Shown: piece after piece, positions 1 through 7,973 of the stretch | How positions within the stretch are numbered: position 1 is the first letter of the stretch | Layout: every line of letters starts with the position of its first letter | From: Pseudobutyrivibrio ruminis HUN009 | GTDB lineage: Bacteria > Bacillota > Clostridia > Lachnospirales > Lachnospiraceae | Reading direction: 5' to 3' | DNA length: 64,000 bases | NCBI RefSeq assembly: GCF_000703005.1 | Contig: NZ_JNLH01000001.1 | Span: 2,039,001-2,103,000, forward strand | Made by a program: the position numbers and the translations under genes | Notes under the pieces: generated by a model | The model's input: only the letters and a program-made list of their open reading frames with translations | What the model was told of the DNA's origin: nothing | Database searches by the model: none

Positions 1-404
1 CGATATGGATTGTGGCAACAGTGGCTGTGGCAGTTTTACTTAACATAGCTCTGACCCATAGTGGTTTGGTTGAATCGTCGGCAGGTTTTGCCAGAGCCAA
101 TAGCATACTTACTGATGGCGATTTATTAATGAAGGTGTTATGCAACTGTTTAGTAATTCCGATATTGGAGGAATTATTAATGCGAGGGATTCTAACAGGC
201 CAGCTATGCTTATGGTACGGGCCGGTTCCAGCGGTAGTGATTTCCTCAATTTGTTTTGGAATTCTACACAATAATATAGTACAATTCATATATGCAGTAT
301 TGATGGGAGCAGCCCTTGGAATAATGTATGTTAAAAATAAACGTTTATCTATGTGCATTATTGCTCACTGTTTAATAAATCTTACTGCTATATTATTTGG
401 TTAA
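1..404 (+). CDS. CPBP-family intramembrane metalloprotease, 5' partial
   Basis: The frame is open at the left edge of the window, so the N-terminus is missing; the GTG at 12 is probably internal. The visible C-terminal part is hydrophobic. It carries the three motifs of CPBP (Abi/CAAX protease-like) membrane proteases: EELLMRG (the EExxxR motif), FGILHNN (FxxxH) and a final HCLIN (HxxxN). In this family the Glu and His residues build an intramembrane metal site. Roles range from prenyl-protein processing to bacteriocin immunity, so the substrate cannot be named. It ends 41 nt before the next gene, which has its own strong ribosome binding site. Confidence 0.8.
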   Translation, partial: IWIVATVAVAVLLNIALTHSGLVESSAGFARANSILTDGDLLMKVLCNCLVIPILEELLMRGILTGQLCLWYGPVPAVVISSICFGILHNNIVQFIYAVLMGAALGIMYVKNKRLSMCIIAHCLINLTAILFG

Positions 405-445
405 ATACTGATTATTATCACTTAATCAATATTAAGGAGGAGACT

Positions 446-1183
446 ATGGCTCACACACAAGAAGAAATTAAGGACTCAAAGGCAGGCTTGATTGCCAATA
501 TTATTGGAGCGATTGCTTACCTAGCTGTTGGTATTTGTTTGCTTACACTTAATGTAGAGATTATTTCTAAGGTGGTATATTCATTCTCTATTTTAGGTTT
601 TGGTATTTTGTTTGTATGTTTTGGAATGTACTACATGATTAAATACTTCTTTAATCATGAGTTTACTAGAATTACTAGCTACGGTTTTACGATGGGAGTT
701 ATCCTAGTTGTAATCGGCGCAGTTTTTGTTGTAAATGCAGATGTTGTTTCAGCGTTTATTGATGCATTGGTTTGCCTTATTGGCATTGTTTTTGGTGCAA
801 TCATGCTTCAACAGTCATTTGCTTTGTTCCACATTCAAAGAGGCTCTTGGTTCTTAAGCCTTATTCTTGGAGCAGCTACAATTGCAGCAAGTATCTATAT
901 TCTTTTAACACCTATCAAAATCTTTGATGGCAATGTATATGCAAGTGCATACTTGATAGTAGTAGGTGCATGCTCATTGTTTTCTTTATTGCTTATGGTT
1001 ATTGGTCTCAAGGATCACAAAAAAGATTCTAATAGAAACTATAATCGTAACATGGAGGATTCTCCAATCACAGGTAAAAATAAAATAGACGAATCTATTT
1101 TTGAAGAAGAGCCTGTAGTGGAGGTTACACAAGAAACAAAGTCACAGCCTGAGGCTGGCTCAGATGCTTTATTTGAGGAATAA
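446..1183 (+). CDS. DUF308 (HdeD-like) multi-pass membrane protein
   Basis: 245 residues. The ATG at 446 is chosen because AAGGAGG lies 6 nt upstream; the longer frame has no such signal. After a short polar N-terminus there are about six hydrophobic segments arranged as paired helices (roughly residues 15-190), the pattern of the DUF308/HdeD family. The tail from about 195 is hydrophilic and rich in Asp, Glu, Lys and Asn, so it is likely cytoplasmic. HdeD in Escherichia coli is linked to acid resistance, but no biochemical function follows from the sequence here. It is 8 nt from the lipase-like gene and probably co-transcribed with it. Confidence 0.7.
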   Translation: MAHTQEEIKDSKAGLIANIIGAIAYLAVGICLLTLNVEIISKVVYSFSILGFGILFVCFGMYYMIKYFFNHEFTRITSYGFTMGVILVVIGAVFVVNADVVSAFIDALVCLIGIVFGAIMLQQSFALFHIQRGSWFLSLILGAATIAASIYILLTPIKIFDGNVYASAYLIVVGACSLFSLLLMVIGLKDHKKDSNRNYNRNMEDSPITGKNKIDESIFEEEPVVEVTQETKSQPEAGSDALFEE

Positions 1184-1191
1184 TATTTTGT

Positions 1192-2340
1192 ATGGCTAAC
1201 ATCTTTGATTATCTTGACTGGAGAGGGGATGTCCCTTTCGATATAGATCCGTTTAATGAGGTGGATGCACTGGCTCTTTGCGAGCTTGTGTATACACCTT
1301 TTGATGGTTTAGTGCCCGGTCCTGGGTTAAAAGAAAAAATTTCCATAGAAGATCTCAACGAAAAATTCTTTCAAAAATTCACAGAAGAAGGTTTGATGGC
1401 AAGAACAGCTTTGACTAAGCTTGCTCCTTTTCTTATGCCTAAAATGGCTGGCTCTAAAAGATTTGGCGGAATGAAGCTTGCTGGCTTTGTTAATGATGTT
1501 GATGCTAAAAAGCAGACTCAGTTTGCTGTTTGTAGCTTTTATTTGCCTGATGGCACTATTTTTGTTGCTTTCAGAGGAACCGACGATTCACTTGTTGGCT
1601 GGAAAGAAGATTTTAACATGTGCTTTTCTGAGGGTACTGGTGGGCAACTTCAGGCTGTAGATTATCTCAATACCAATTTTGCAAGGACAATGAAAAAGCT
1701 TCGAATAGGAGGCCACTCTAAGGGCGGTAACTTTGCCGCTTATGGCAGCACATTTTGCAGAGGCCATATACAGGATAGCATTTTAGAAGTATACAATTTT
1801 GACGGTCCTGGTTTTATTCCAGAAATTCTTAAAAAGCCAGCTTATAAATCTATGATTAATAGGGTCCATAAGATTGTTCCAGAAGAATCAATTATTGGTA
1901 TGCTTATGTATACAAAGGCTAAGATGCAGGTAGTTGTCAGTGATGCAAAAGGTATTAATCAACACAATCCTTTGAGTTGGCAGATTAAACGAAATAGATT
2001 TGAAGAAGTAGATTCAGTTGCTTCTTCTTCAGTTCTTATAGACGAAGTTATCAAGAAATGGTCTGTTCAATTTGATTATGAAACAAGGGCGGCATTTGGT
2101 GATGTTTTCTTTTCATCCCTTATTAGTTCATCTGGGGCAACTAGACTTTCACAGATTACATCTAGTAAGGTAAGGTCCATTGCTTCTCTGACAAAAGAGA
2201 TACAATCCCTTGACCCTCAAAATCAGGCTTTGATTATGGATGTATTAGGTAAATTAGTGGCGGCAGGCGGCGATAGTCTTAAGAATTCTCTGCTTTCTAA
2301 GCTACCTAAAAGTTTAATAATGAGAAAAAGTGAGAAATAA
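1192..2340 (+). CDS. Mbeg1-like (DUF2974) alpha/beta-hydrolase, putative lipase
   Basis: 382 residues, no signal peptide. The N-terminus (MANIFDYLDWRGDV, then DPFNEVDALAL) is typical of the DUF2974/Mbeg1-like family. The nucleophile elbow appears as GGHSKGGN (GxSxG-like) near residue 173, preceded by FVAFRGTDDS, which resembles the strand and oxyanion region of class 3 lipases. An Asp candidate follows in NFDGPGF. The predicted activity is hydrolysis of an ester or lipid in the cytoplasm; the natural substrate is unknown. Its Shine-Dalgarno (GAGGAA) lies in the end of the upstream gene, suggesting coupling. A stem-loop follows in the next intergenic region. Confidence 0.75.
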   Translation: MANIFDYLDWRGDVPFDIDPFNEVDALALCELVYTPFDGLVPGPGLKEKISIEDLNEKFFQKFTEEGLMARTALTKLAPFLMPKMAGSKRFGGMKLAGFVNDVDAKKQTQFAVCSFYLPDGTIFVAFRGTDDSLVGWKEDFNMCFSEGTGGQLQAVDYLNTNFARTMKKLRIGGHSKGGNFAAYGSTFCRGHIQDSILEVYNFDGPGFIPEILKKPAYKSMINRVHKIVPEESIIGMLMYTKAKMQVVVSDAKGINQHNPLSWQIKRNRFEEVDSVASSSVLIDEVIKKWSVQFDYETRAAFGDVFFSSLISSSGATRLSQITSSKVRSIASLTKEIQSLDPQNQALIMDVLGKLVAAGGDSLKNSLLSKLPKSLIMRKSEK

Positions 2341-2360
2341 AGAGTAAAAAAGAGATTTTT

Positions 2361-2421
2361 ATAGGATTCTTTCGAAAATTACTAACCTTAATTACTTGCA
2401 ACTGATTCGAGAGAATCCTAT
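2361..2421. repeat. Inverted repeat overlapping the groESL promoter
   Basis: The arms 2361-2376 (ATAGGATTCTTTCGAA) and 2406-2421 match in 15 of 16 positions and are separated by 29 nt. The right arm fills the spacer and the first bases of the -10 of the groES promoter. No T-run follows, so it is not a normal intrinsic terminator for the hydrolase gene. It could be a second operator or an RNA hairpin in read-through transcripts. Confidence 0.7.
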
Positions 2422-2424
2422 TAT
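2396..2424 (+). promoter_or_regulatory. Sigma-A promoter of groES-groEL
   Basis: TTGCAA at 2396-2401, a 17-nt spacer, then TATTAT at 2419-2424. Transcription would start near 2431, immediately before the CIRCE operator, which is the normal arrangement for HrcA repression. Confidence 0.85.
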
Positions 2425-2435
2425 ACTTCTTGTGG

Positions 2436-2462
2436 TTAGCACTCGATTAAGATGAGTGCTAA
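2436..2462. promoter_or_regulatory. CIRCE operator (HrcA binding site)
   Basis: TTAGCACTC-N9-GAGTGCTAA is an exact match to the CIRCE consensus. It sits between the transcription start and the groES ribosome binding site. HrcA binds CIRCE and represses the chaperonin operon until heat or folding stress. hrcA itself is not in this window. Confidence 0.97.
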
Positions 2463-2500
2463 TAAAAGATTTAGATTTTTAATTTAGGAGGTAATATAAA

Positions 2501-2785
2501 ATGAAATTAGTTCCATTAACAGATCGCGTTGTATTAAAGCAGTGCGAAGCAGAAGAGACTACAAAGTCTGGTATTATTCTTGCATCTGCAGCACAGGAGA
2601 AGCCACAGGAAGCTATGGTTATTGCTGTTGGTCCTGGCGGAATTGTTGACGGTAAAGAAATCACAATGCAGGTTAAAGAAGGCCAGAAGGTTATATATTC
2701 AAAGTACGCTGGTACAGAAGTTAAGCTTGAAGGCGAGGAGTACATTATCGTTCGTCAGAATGATATTCTTGCAGTTGTAGAATAA
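2501..2785 (+). CDS. groES: Co-chaperonin GroES
   Basis: 94 residues, full length for GroES (Cpn10). It starts MKLVPLTDRVVLKQ and keeps the mobile-loop region (ETTKSGIIL, about residues 19-27) that docks on GroEL, and a final VRQNDILAVVE strand. It forms the heptameric lid of the cytoplasmic GroEL folding chamber. A strong AGGAGG precedes the ATG. It is the first gene of the operon under the CIRCE site and lies 25 nt before groEL. Confidence 0.98.
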   Translation: MKLVPLTDRVVLKQCEAEETTKSGIILASAAQEKPQEAMVIAVGPGGIVDGKEITMQVKEGQKVIYSKYAGTEVKLEGEEYIIVRQNDILAVVE

Positions 2786-2810
2786 TATTTAGGAAAAGAG
2801 GTAGATTATT

Positions 2811-4445
2811 ATGGCAAAAGAAATTAAGTATGGTGCTGAAGCAAGACAGGCTCTTGAGGCAGGCGTAGATAAATTAGCAAATACAGTTAGAGTTACTATT
2901 GGACCAAAGGGACGTAACGTTGTTCTTTCAAAGTCTTACGGTGCTCCACTTATCACTAATGATGGTGTTACTATCGCAAAGGATGTTGAGCTTGAGGATG
3001 CATTTGAAAACATGGGTGCTCAGCTTGTAAAAGAAGTTGCTACAAAGACAAACGATGTAGCAGGTGATGGTACAACAACAGCTACAGTTTTAGCACAGGC
3101 TATGGTAAAGGAAGGTATGAAGAACCTTGCTGCTGGTGCAAACCCAATCGTTCTTAGAAAGGGTATGAAGAAGGCTACAGATTGTGCTGTTAAGGCTATT
3201 CTTAAAATGTCTAAGGCTGTAGATGGCAAGGAGCAGATTGCTCGTGTTGCTGCAATTTCAGCTGGTGATGATGAAGTAGGTCAGATGGTAGCTGACGCTA
3301 TGGAAAAGGTTTCTAACGATGGTGTTATCACAATCGAGGAATCAAAGACAATGCAGACAGAGCTTGACCTTGTAGAAGGTATGCAGTTTGATAGAGGTTA
3401 CATTTCAGCTTACATGTGCACAGATATGGACAAGATGGAAGCAAACCTTGATGATCCATATATTCTTATTACAGACAAAAAGATTTCTAACATTCAGGAA
3501 CTCCTTCCACTTCTTGAGCAGATTGTTCAGTCAGGTGCTAGACTTCTTATCATTGCTGAGGATATCGAGGGCGAGGCTCTTACAACTCTTATCCTTAACA
3601 AGCTTCGTGGAACATTCAACGTTGTTGCTGTTAAGGCTCCAGGATATGGTGACAGACGTAAGGAAATGCTTCAGGATATCGCAATCCTTACAGGTGGCCA
3701 GGTAATTTCTGAAGAAGTTGGTCTTGAGCTTAAGGATACAACTCTTGAGCAGCTTGGTCGTGCTAAGTCTGTAAAGGTTAACAAGGAGAACACAGTTATC
3801 GTTGATGGTCTTGGTGATAAGGCTGCAATCGAGGCTCGTGTTTCTCAGATTCGTGGACAGATTGATGAGACTACATCAGAGTTCGATAAAGAAAAGCTTC
3901 AGGAAAGACTTGCTAAGCTTGCAGGTGGTGTTGCAGTTATCCGTGTAGGTGCTGCTACAGAAACAGAAATGAAGGAAGCTAAGCTTCGTATGGAGGATGC
4001 TCTTAACGCAACACGTGCTGCTGTAGAGGAAGGTATTATCCAGGGTGGTGGATCTGCTTACATCCACGTTCAGAAGGAAGTTGCAGCTCTTGCTGAGACA
4101 CTTTCTGGTGATGAGAAGACAGGTGCAAACGTTATCGTTAAGGCCCTTGAAGCTCCATTGTTCTACATCGCTGCAAATGCAGGTCTTGAGGGATCTGTTA
4201 TTATCAACAAGGTACGTGAGTCAGAAGTTGGTATTGGTTTCGATGCTTACAACGAAGAGTATGTAAACATGGTTAAGGCTGGTATCCTTGATCCTGTTAA
4301 GGTTACAAGAACAGCTCTCTTGAATGCTGCTTCTGTTGCTGCAACACTTCTTACAACAGAGTCTGTTGTTGCAGACATTAAAGATCCTTCTGCTGATGCT
4401 GCAGCTGCCGCTGCTGCTGGTGCTGGCATGGGTGGAATGTACTAA
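2811..4445 (+). CDS. groEL: Chaperonin GroEL
   Basis: 544 residues, normal length for Hsp60. The sequence has GPKGRNVVL and NDGVTIAKDVEL near the N-terminus, the nucleotide-binding GDGTTTATVLA motif near residue 86 and the conserved GGGSAY region near 415. It ends with the GGM-type tail (GAGMGGMY). It is the ATP-driven tetradecameric folding chamber that works with GroES. Codon use is strongly biased towards the preferred set seen in other highly expressed genes of the window. A strong terminator follows. Confidence 0.99.
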   Translation: MAKEIKYGAEARQALEAGVDKLANTVRVTIGPKGRNVVLSKSYGAPLITNDGVTIAKDVELEDAFENMGAQLVKEVATKTNDVAGDGTTTATVLAQAMVKEGMKNLAAGANPIVLRKGMKKATDCAVKAILKMSKAVDGKEQIARVAAISAGDDEVGQMVADAMEKVSNDGVITIEESKTMQTELDLVEGMQFDRGYISAYMCTDMDKMEANLDDPYILITDKKISNIQELLPLLEQIVQSGARLLIIAEDIEGEALTTLILNKLRGTFNVVAVKAPGYGDRRKEMLQDIAILTGGQVISEEVGLELKDTTLEQLGRAKSVKVNKENTVIVDGLGDKAAIEARVSQIRGQIDETTSEFDKEKLQERLAKLAGGVAVIRVGAATETEMKEAKLRMEDALNATRAAVEEGIIQGGGSAYIHVQKEVAALAETLSGDEKTGANVIVKALEAPLFYIAANAGLEGSVIINKVRESEVGIGFDAYNEEYVNMVKAGILDPVKVTRTALLNAASVAATLLTTESVVADIKDPSADAAAAAAAGAGMGGMY

Positions 4446-4470
4446 AATTATGCTTTAGTTGTTTCTTTTC

Positions 4471-4508
4471 ACCGCTGATTATGTTAGAATAATCAGCGGT
4501 GTTTTTGT
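4471..4508 (+). terminator. Intrinsic terminator after groEL
   Basis: A perfect 12-bp stem (ACCGCTGATTAT with its complement at 4489-4500) and a 6-nt loop, followed by GTTTTTGTTT. Confidence 0.93.
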
Positions 4509-4537
4509 TTAACACAGAGTATTTTTTGAGGTGATTT

Positions 4538-5410
4538 ATGAGCAAAGTTGCAATTCTTACAGATAGCAATAGTGGAATTACACAGGCACAGGCCCAGGAC
4601 TATGGAGTTTTTGTTATACCTATGCCTTTTTATATCGATGGCGAGTTATATTATGAGGATATCGATTTAACTCAGGAGCAGTTTTATGAGAAGCTTACAC
4701 AGGGCGGCGAGATTACTACTTCAATGCCTATCACAGGAAATCTTATGGATACATGGGATAAGCTTCTTAAAGACTATGATGAAATAGTTTATATTCCTAT
4801 GTCTAGCGGTTTATCTTCATCTTGCGCTACAGCAAAGATGCTAGCAGAGGATTACGATGGCAAGGTTGTAGTTGTAGATAACCAACGTATCTCAGTTACA
4901 CAGAAGCTTTCAGCACTGGAGGCTAAAAAGCTTGCAGATTTAGGAAAGAGTGCACAGGAAATCTGTGATGCTCTTATGGAAATCAAGTCTTTATCTACTA
5001 TCTACATCACTGTAGATACACTGGAATACCTTAAAAAGGGCGGAAGACTTACTCCAGCAGTTGCTGCAATCGGTTCACTGTTAAAGATTAAGCCAGTACT
5101 TTCAATCTACGGAGAGAAGCTTGATAAGTATTCAATGGTTCGTACTGTTAAGGCTGCAAAGCAGACTATGATTGAAGCATTAAAAAAGGATATGCAAAAT
5201 GTCCTTCATACAGACAATCTTGATGATGTTGTGATTTCTATAGCTCACACACAGAATCAGGAAGCCGCAGAAAAATTTAAAGAAGAATTAGAAGCTGAAT
5301 TCCCAGGCAAAGAAATCTGGATAGATCCGTTATCACTTTCAGTTTCATGTCACATTGGACCAGGCGCACTTGCTTGTACGGTGACTAAGAAATTGATTGA
5401 TATAAATTAA
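4538..5410 (+). CDS. DegV family protein
   Basis: 290 residues, typical DegV (EDD fold) length. It begins KVAILTDSNSGIT and carries the DegV signatures: ITTSMPITG near residue 65, SGLSSSCATAK near 90, a KKGGRLTP segment near 165 and a C-terminal HIGPGALA. DegV/FakB proteins bind a long-chain fatty acid between two domains; FakB forms present it to the FakA kinase. No fakA-like gene is adjacent, so a role in fatty-acid phosphorylation is only possible. The start is set by GAGGTGA upstream of ATG 4538. Confidence 0.9.
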   Translation: MSKVAILTDSNSGITQAQAQDYGVFVIPMPFYIDGELYYEDIDLTQEQFYEKLTQGGEITTSMPITGNLMDTWDKLLKDYDEIVYIPMSSGLSSSCATAKMLAEDYDGKVVVVDNQRISVTQKLSALEAKKLADLGKSAQEICDALMEIKSLSTIYITVDTLEYLKKGGRLTPAVAAIGSLLKIKPVLSIYGEKLDKYSMVRTVKAAKQTMIEALKKDMQNVLHTDNLDDVVISIAHTQNQEAAEKFKEELEAEFPGKEIWIDPLSLSVSCHIGPGALACTVTKKLIDIN

Positions 5411-5436
5411 TTTAATTGTAATTTAGGAGGATTGTT

Positions 5437-6711
5437 ATGGTTAAAGCAGTTGTAGGTGCCAATTGGGGCGATGAAGGCAAAGGAAAGATTACAGACATGA
5501 TGGCAGCGAATGCTGATATCATTGTTCGTTTTCAGGGTGGTGCAAACGCAGGACACACTATCGTAAACAACTATGGTAAGTTCGCGCTTCACACATTACC
5601 TTCAGGTGTATTTTATAATCACACCACTAGCATCATTGGAAATGGCGTCGCATTGAATATTCCTATCCTTATCAAAGAGATTAACTCTATTGTAGAGAAA
5701 GGAGTACCAACACCTCGCATTCTTGTGTCTGATAGAGCACAGATTGTTATGCCATATCACATCCTTTTTGATCAATACGAGGAAGAACGTCTTGGAAAGG
5801 CTTCCTTCGGTTCAACAAAGAGCGGTATAGCTCCATTCTACTCAGATAAATACGCAAAGATTGGTTATCAGGTTCAGGAGCTTTTCGATGATGAGCTCTT
5901 AAAAGAAAAGGTTGTACGTACATGTGAACAGAAGAACGTTCTTCTTGAGCATTTATATCACAAGCCACTTCTTAATCCAGAGGAACTCCTTGAGACATTG
6001 CATGAATATCGAGATATGATTGCACCATATGTTTGCGATACTTCAGCATACCTTTGGAATGCGCTTAAAGAAAATAAGACAATCCTTCTTGAGGGCCAGC
6101 TTGGTACTTTAAAGGATCCAGACCATGGTATTTACCCAATGGTTACATCTTCATCAACACTTGCACCTTATGGTTGCATCGGTGCTGGTATCCCAGCTCA
6201 GGAGTTAAAGCAGGTTGTTACAGTATGTAAGGCTTATTCATCAGCAGTTGGTGCTGGCGCTTTTGTTTCAGAAATCTTTGGTGATGAGGCTGATGAGCTT
6301 AGACGCCGCGGTGGTGACGGTGGTGAGTTTGGTGCTACTACAGGTCGTCCACGTCGTATGGGATGGTTCGACTGTGTCGCTTCTAAGTACGGCTGCAGAA
6401 TGCAGGGTACAACAGATGTCGCATTTACAGTTGTTGATGTACTTGGATATCTTGATGAAATTCCTGTTTGTGTTGGATACGAAATCGATGGTGAAGTTAC
6501 TACTGATTTCCCAGTTACTAGCAAGCTTGAAAAGGCTAAGCCAGTTCTTAAGACACTTCCTGGCTGGAAGACAGATATTCGTGGAATCAAGAAATACGAA
6601 GATCTTCCTGAAAACTGCAGAAACTACATTGAATTCATTGAGAAGGAAATCGGTTTCCCAATCACAATGGTTTCAAACGGACCTGGAAGAGACGATATCA
6701 TCTACAGATAA
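5437..6711 (+). CDS. purA: Adenylosuccinate synthetase
   Basis: 424 residues, full length. PurA joins IMP and aspartate with GTP to make adenylosuccinate, the first step from IMP to AMP. Visible signatures are the N-terminal GANWGDEGKGKITD loop, GGANAGHT near residue 36, the GQLGTLKDPDHGIYP region near 225 and TTGRPRRMGWFD near 300. AGGAGG precedes the ATG. It lies 26 nt after degV and may share its transcript. It is followed by a terminator. No other purine gene is nearby. Confidence 0.97.
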   Translation: MVKAVVGANWGDEGKGKITDMMAANADIIVRFQGGANAGHTIVNNYGKFALHTLPSGVFYNHTTSIIGNGVALNIPILIKEINSIVEKGVPTPRILVSDRAQIVMPYHILFDQYEEERLGKASFGSTKSGIAPFYSDKYAKIGYQVQELFDDELLKEKVVRTCEQKNVLLEHLYHKPLLNPEELLETLHEYRDMIAPYVCDTSAYLWNALKENKTILLEGQLGTLKDPDHGIYPMVTSSSTLAPYGCIGAGIPAQELKQVVTVCKAYSSAVGAGAFVSEIFGDEADELRRRGGDGGEFGATTGRPRRMGWFDCVASKYGCRMQGTTDVAFTVVDVLGYLDEIPVCVGYEIDGEVTTDFPVTSKLEKAKPVLKTLPGWKTDIRGIKKYEDLPENCRNYIEFIEKEIGFPITMVSNGPGRDDIIYR

Positions 6712-6718
6712 TTATTTT

Positions 6719-6750
6719 GAAGCTGGAGCTATGGCTCCGGCTTCTTTGTT
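6719..6750 (+). terminator. Intrinsic terminator after purA
   Basis: An 11-bp stem with one G-U pair (GAAGCTGGAGC against GCTCCGGCTTC), a short TAT-type loop, then TTTGTTTG. Confidence 0.85.
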
Positions 6751-6801
6751 TGTTCAGACTTTTTTGTTATACTAGATACAGAATTGATTATGGAGGAAAT
6801 G

Positions 6802-7401
6802 ATGAAGAAGTTTATTTCAAAGTATTATAAAGGTATATTTTTAGCTTTAGCGATTATTTTGCTTGTGATAGTTTTGATAATCACCTTTAATGCTAAGTCG
6901 CCTGCAAAGATGATTCAAAATCTTGATGGCTCTGAAGACCAGGCTGAAGTTTTAGATGAAGCTAGTGAAATAGAAGACGAGGGCGAAAATGTTATATTGC
7001 TTGATAATGAAGAAGTGTATAGCTTCCAGATGACTGATAGCAATAATATTTTGCTTACATTTGAAAGAGATGGTGATGACTGGGTTTATACAGATGACCC
7101 TAGTATTGATATAAATGAAGAAAGAATTGAAAAGCTTCTGAATTATATTACTGACGTTAGATTCGTAGATACAATTTCTACTGATGACGAAAATGGCGAC
7201 AAGTATGGCTTGAATCAGGATTCTCCGGTGTATATCATCAAAGATGCAAATGGCTATTCGACATTTATTTCGCTGGGCAAAATTGATGAAGAAACTGGAC
7301 AGATTTATTTTGCTTTGAATTATGATTTTTCTACTATTTATGTAAATAGCGGAAAATTAGCAGGCGTAAACAAATACGCAATCGAAGATTTAATACAGTA
7401 A
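6802..7401 (+). CDS. DUF4340-domain membrane-anchored protein
   Basis: 199 residues from ATG 6802. This start is favoured because GGAGG at 6792-6796 has proper spacing to it; a longer frame begins at TTG 6784. One N-terminal transmembrane helix (about residues 11-30) is followed by an acidic extracytoplasmic part. The segment from residue 75 resembles DUF4340: WVYTDDPSIDI, then EKLLNYITDVRFV, then YGLNQDSP and a late FISLGKID. The family is linked to gliding and ABC transporter genes elsewhere, but its function is unknown. A weak promoter (TTGTTT-N16-TATACT, 6746-6773) could drive it. Confidence 0.65.
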   Translation: MKKFISKYYKGIFLALAIILLVIVLIITFNAKSPAKMIQNLDGSEDQAEVLDEASEIEDEGENVILLDNEEVYSFQMTDSNNILLTFERDGDDWVYTDDPSIDINEERIEKLLNYITDVRFVDTISTDDENGDKYGLNQDSPVYIIKDANGYSTFISLGKIDEETGQIYFALNYDFSTIYVNSGKLAGVNKYAIEDLIQ

Positions 7402-7429
7402 TAGTTTTTTTAAGCCTATTTATACATAG

Positions 7430-7458
7430 TTTACATATTTTTGTAGCTGTGTTATTAT
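7430..7458 (+). promoter_or_regulatory. Sigma-A promoter of rpsO
   Basis: TTTACA at 7430-7435, a 17-nt spacer and TATTAT at 7453-7458. This gives a leader of about 85 nt before the rpsO start, long enough for the structure at 7479-7519. Confidence 0.8.
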
Positions 7459-7478
7459 ATATCGGTACGAAAATTACT

Positions 7479-7519
7479 GTAACTCAGGTTTTGGACACTC
7501 CGACCTTTTCCTTAGTTAC
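7479..7519 (+). promoter_or_regulatory. Structured rpsO leader, candidate S15 autoregulatory element
   Basis: GTAACT at 7479 pairs with AGTTAC at 7514-7519, extended inward by AGG/CCT. Inside is a second small hairpin, roughly AGGT...ACCT with GGA/TCC. Ribosomal protein S15 is known to control its own mRNA through unrelated leader structures in several bacterial groups. The structure is seen; the regulatory role is inferred. Confidence 0.5.
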
Positions 7520-7550
7520 GGCATATTAAAAGTTTTTAGGAGGTAGTAAA

Positions 7551-7817
7551 ATGATTACAAAAGAGAAGAAGCAGGCAATTATCAATGAGTATGCTAGAAC
7601 AGCTGGTGACACAGGTTCTCCAGAGGTTCAGATCGCTGTTCTTACAGCTCGTATTTCTGAGCTTACAGAGCACCTTAAGGCTAACCCAGGTGACCATCAT
7701 TCACGTCGTGGTATGATGAAGATGGTTGGTAAGAGAAGAAACCTTCTTGCATACCTTAAGAATACTGACATTGAGAGATATCGTTCAATCATTGAGCGTC
7801 TTGGCTTAAGAAAGTAA
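7551..7817 (+). CDS. rpsO: 30S ribosomal protein S15
   Basis: 88 residues, exact S15 length. Signatures are DTGSPEVQIAVLTARI, HHSRRGMMKMVGKRRNLL and a terminal IERLGLRK. S15 binds the central domain of 16S rRNA early in 30S assembly. A strong AGGAGG lies 7 nt before the ATG. It has its own promoter, a structured leader and a terminator, so it is at least partly independent of pnp, which follows in the widely conserved rpsO-pnp order. Confidence 0.99.
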   Translation: MITKEKKQAIINEYARTAGDTGSPEVQIAVLTARISELTEHLKANPGDHHSRRGMMKMVGKRRNLLAYLKNTDIERYRSIIERLGLRK

Positions 7818-7824
7818 TCTTTAA

Positions 7825-7858
7825 GAGCGGAGTATTGCTTACTCCGCTCATTTTCTTA
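7825..7858 (+). terminator. Intrinsic terminator after rpsO
   Basis: A perfect 10-bp stem GAGCGGAGTA/TACTCCGCTC with a 5-nt loop, followed by ATTTTCTT. Confidence 0.9.
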
Positions 7859-7874
7859 TTTATTTTTCGATTTC

Positions 7875-7944
7875 AAGCAAAATCCGAAGCCACTGAATTA
7901 GGAGAGTATAACTCTTCGTTTTCAGTAGTTTCGGGTTGATGCTT
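7875..7944 (+). promoter_or_regulatory. Long imperfect hairpin in the pnp leader
   Basis: An interrupted stem runs from AAGCA (7875) through CCGAAGCCACTGAA to an apical GAGAG/CTCTT hairpin. It returns through TTCAGTAGTTTCGG to TGCTT (7940-7944). It ends about 17 nt before the pnp Shine-Dalgarno. In Escherichia coli a long pnp leader stem is cut by RNase III and used for autocontrol by PNPase; the same logic here is an inference from position and shape. Confidence 0.6.
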
Positions 7945-7973
7945 AAATAATAAAATATTTGAAGGAGAAAACC

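Noticed and set aside
6215..6775. 186-codon plus-strand frame inside purA
   Set aside because: It overlaps purA in another frame, crosses its terminator and has no family resemblance.
7959..7973. Upstream TTG start for pnp
   Set aside because: It lies in the Shine-Dalgarno of ATG 7974, and family alignment begins at that ATG.
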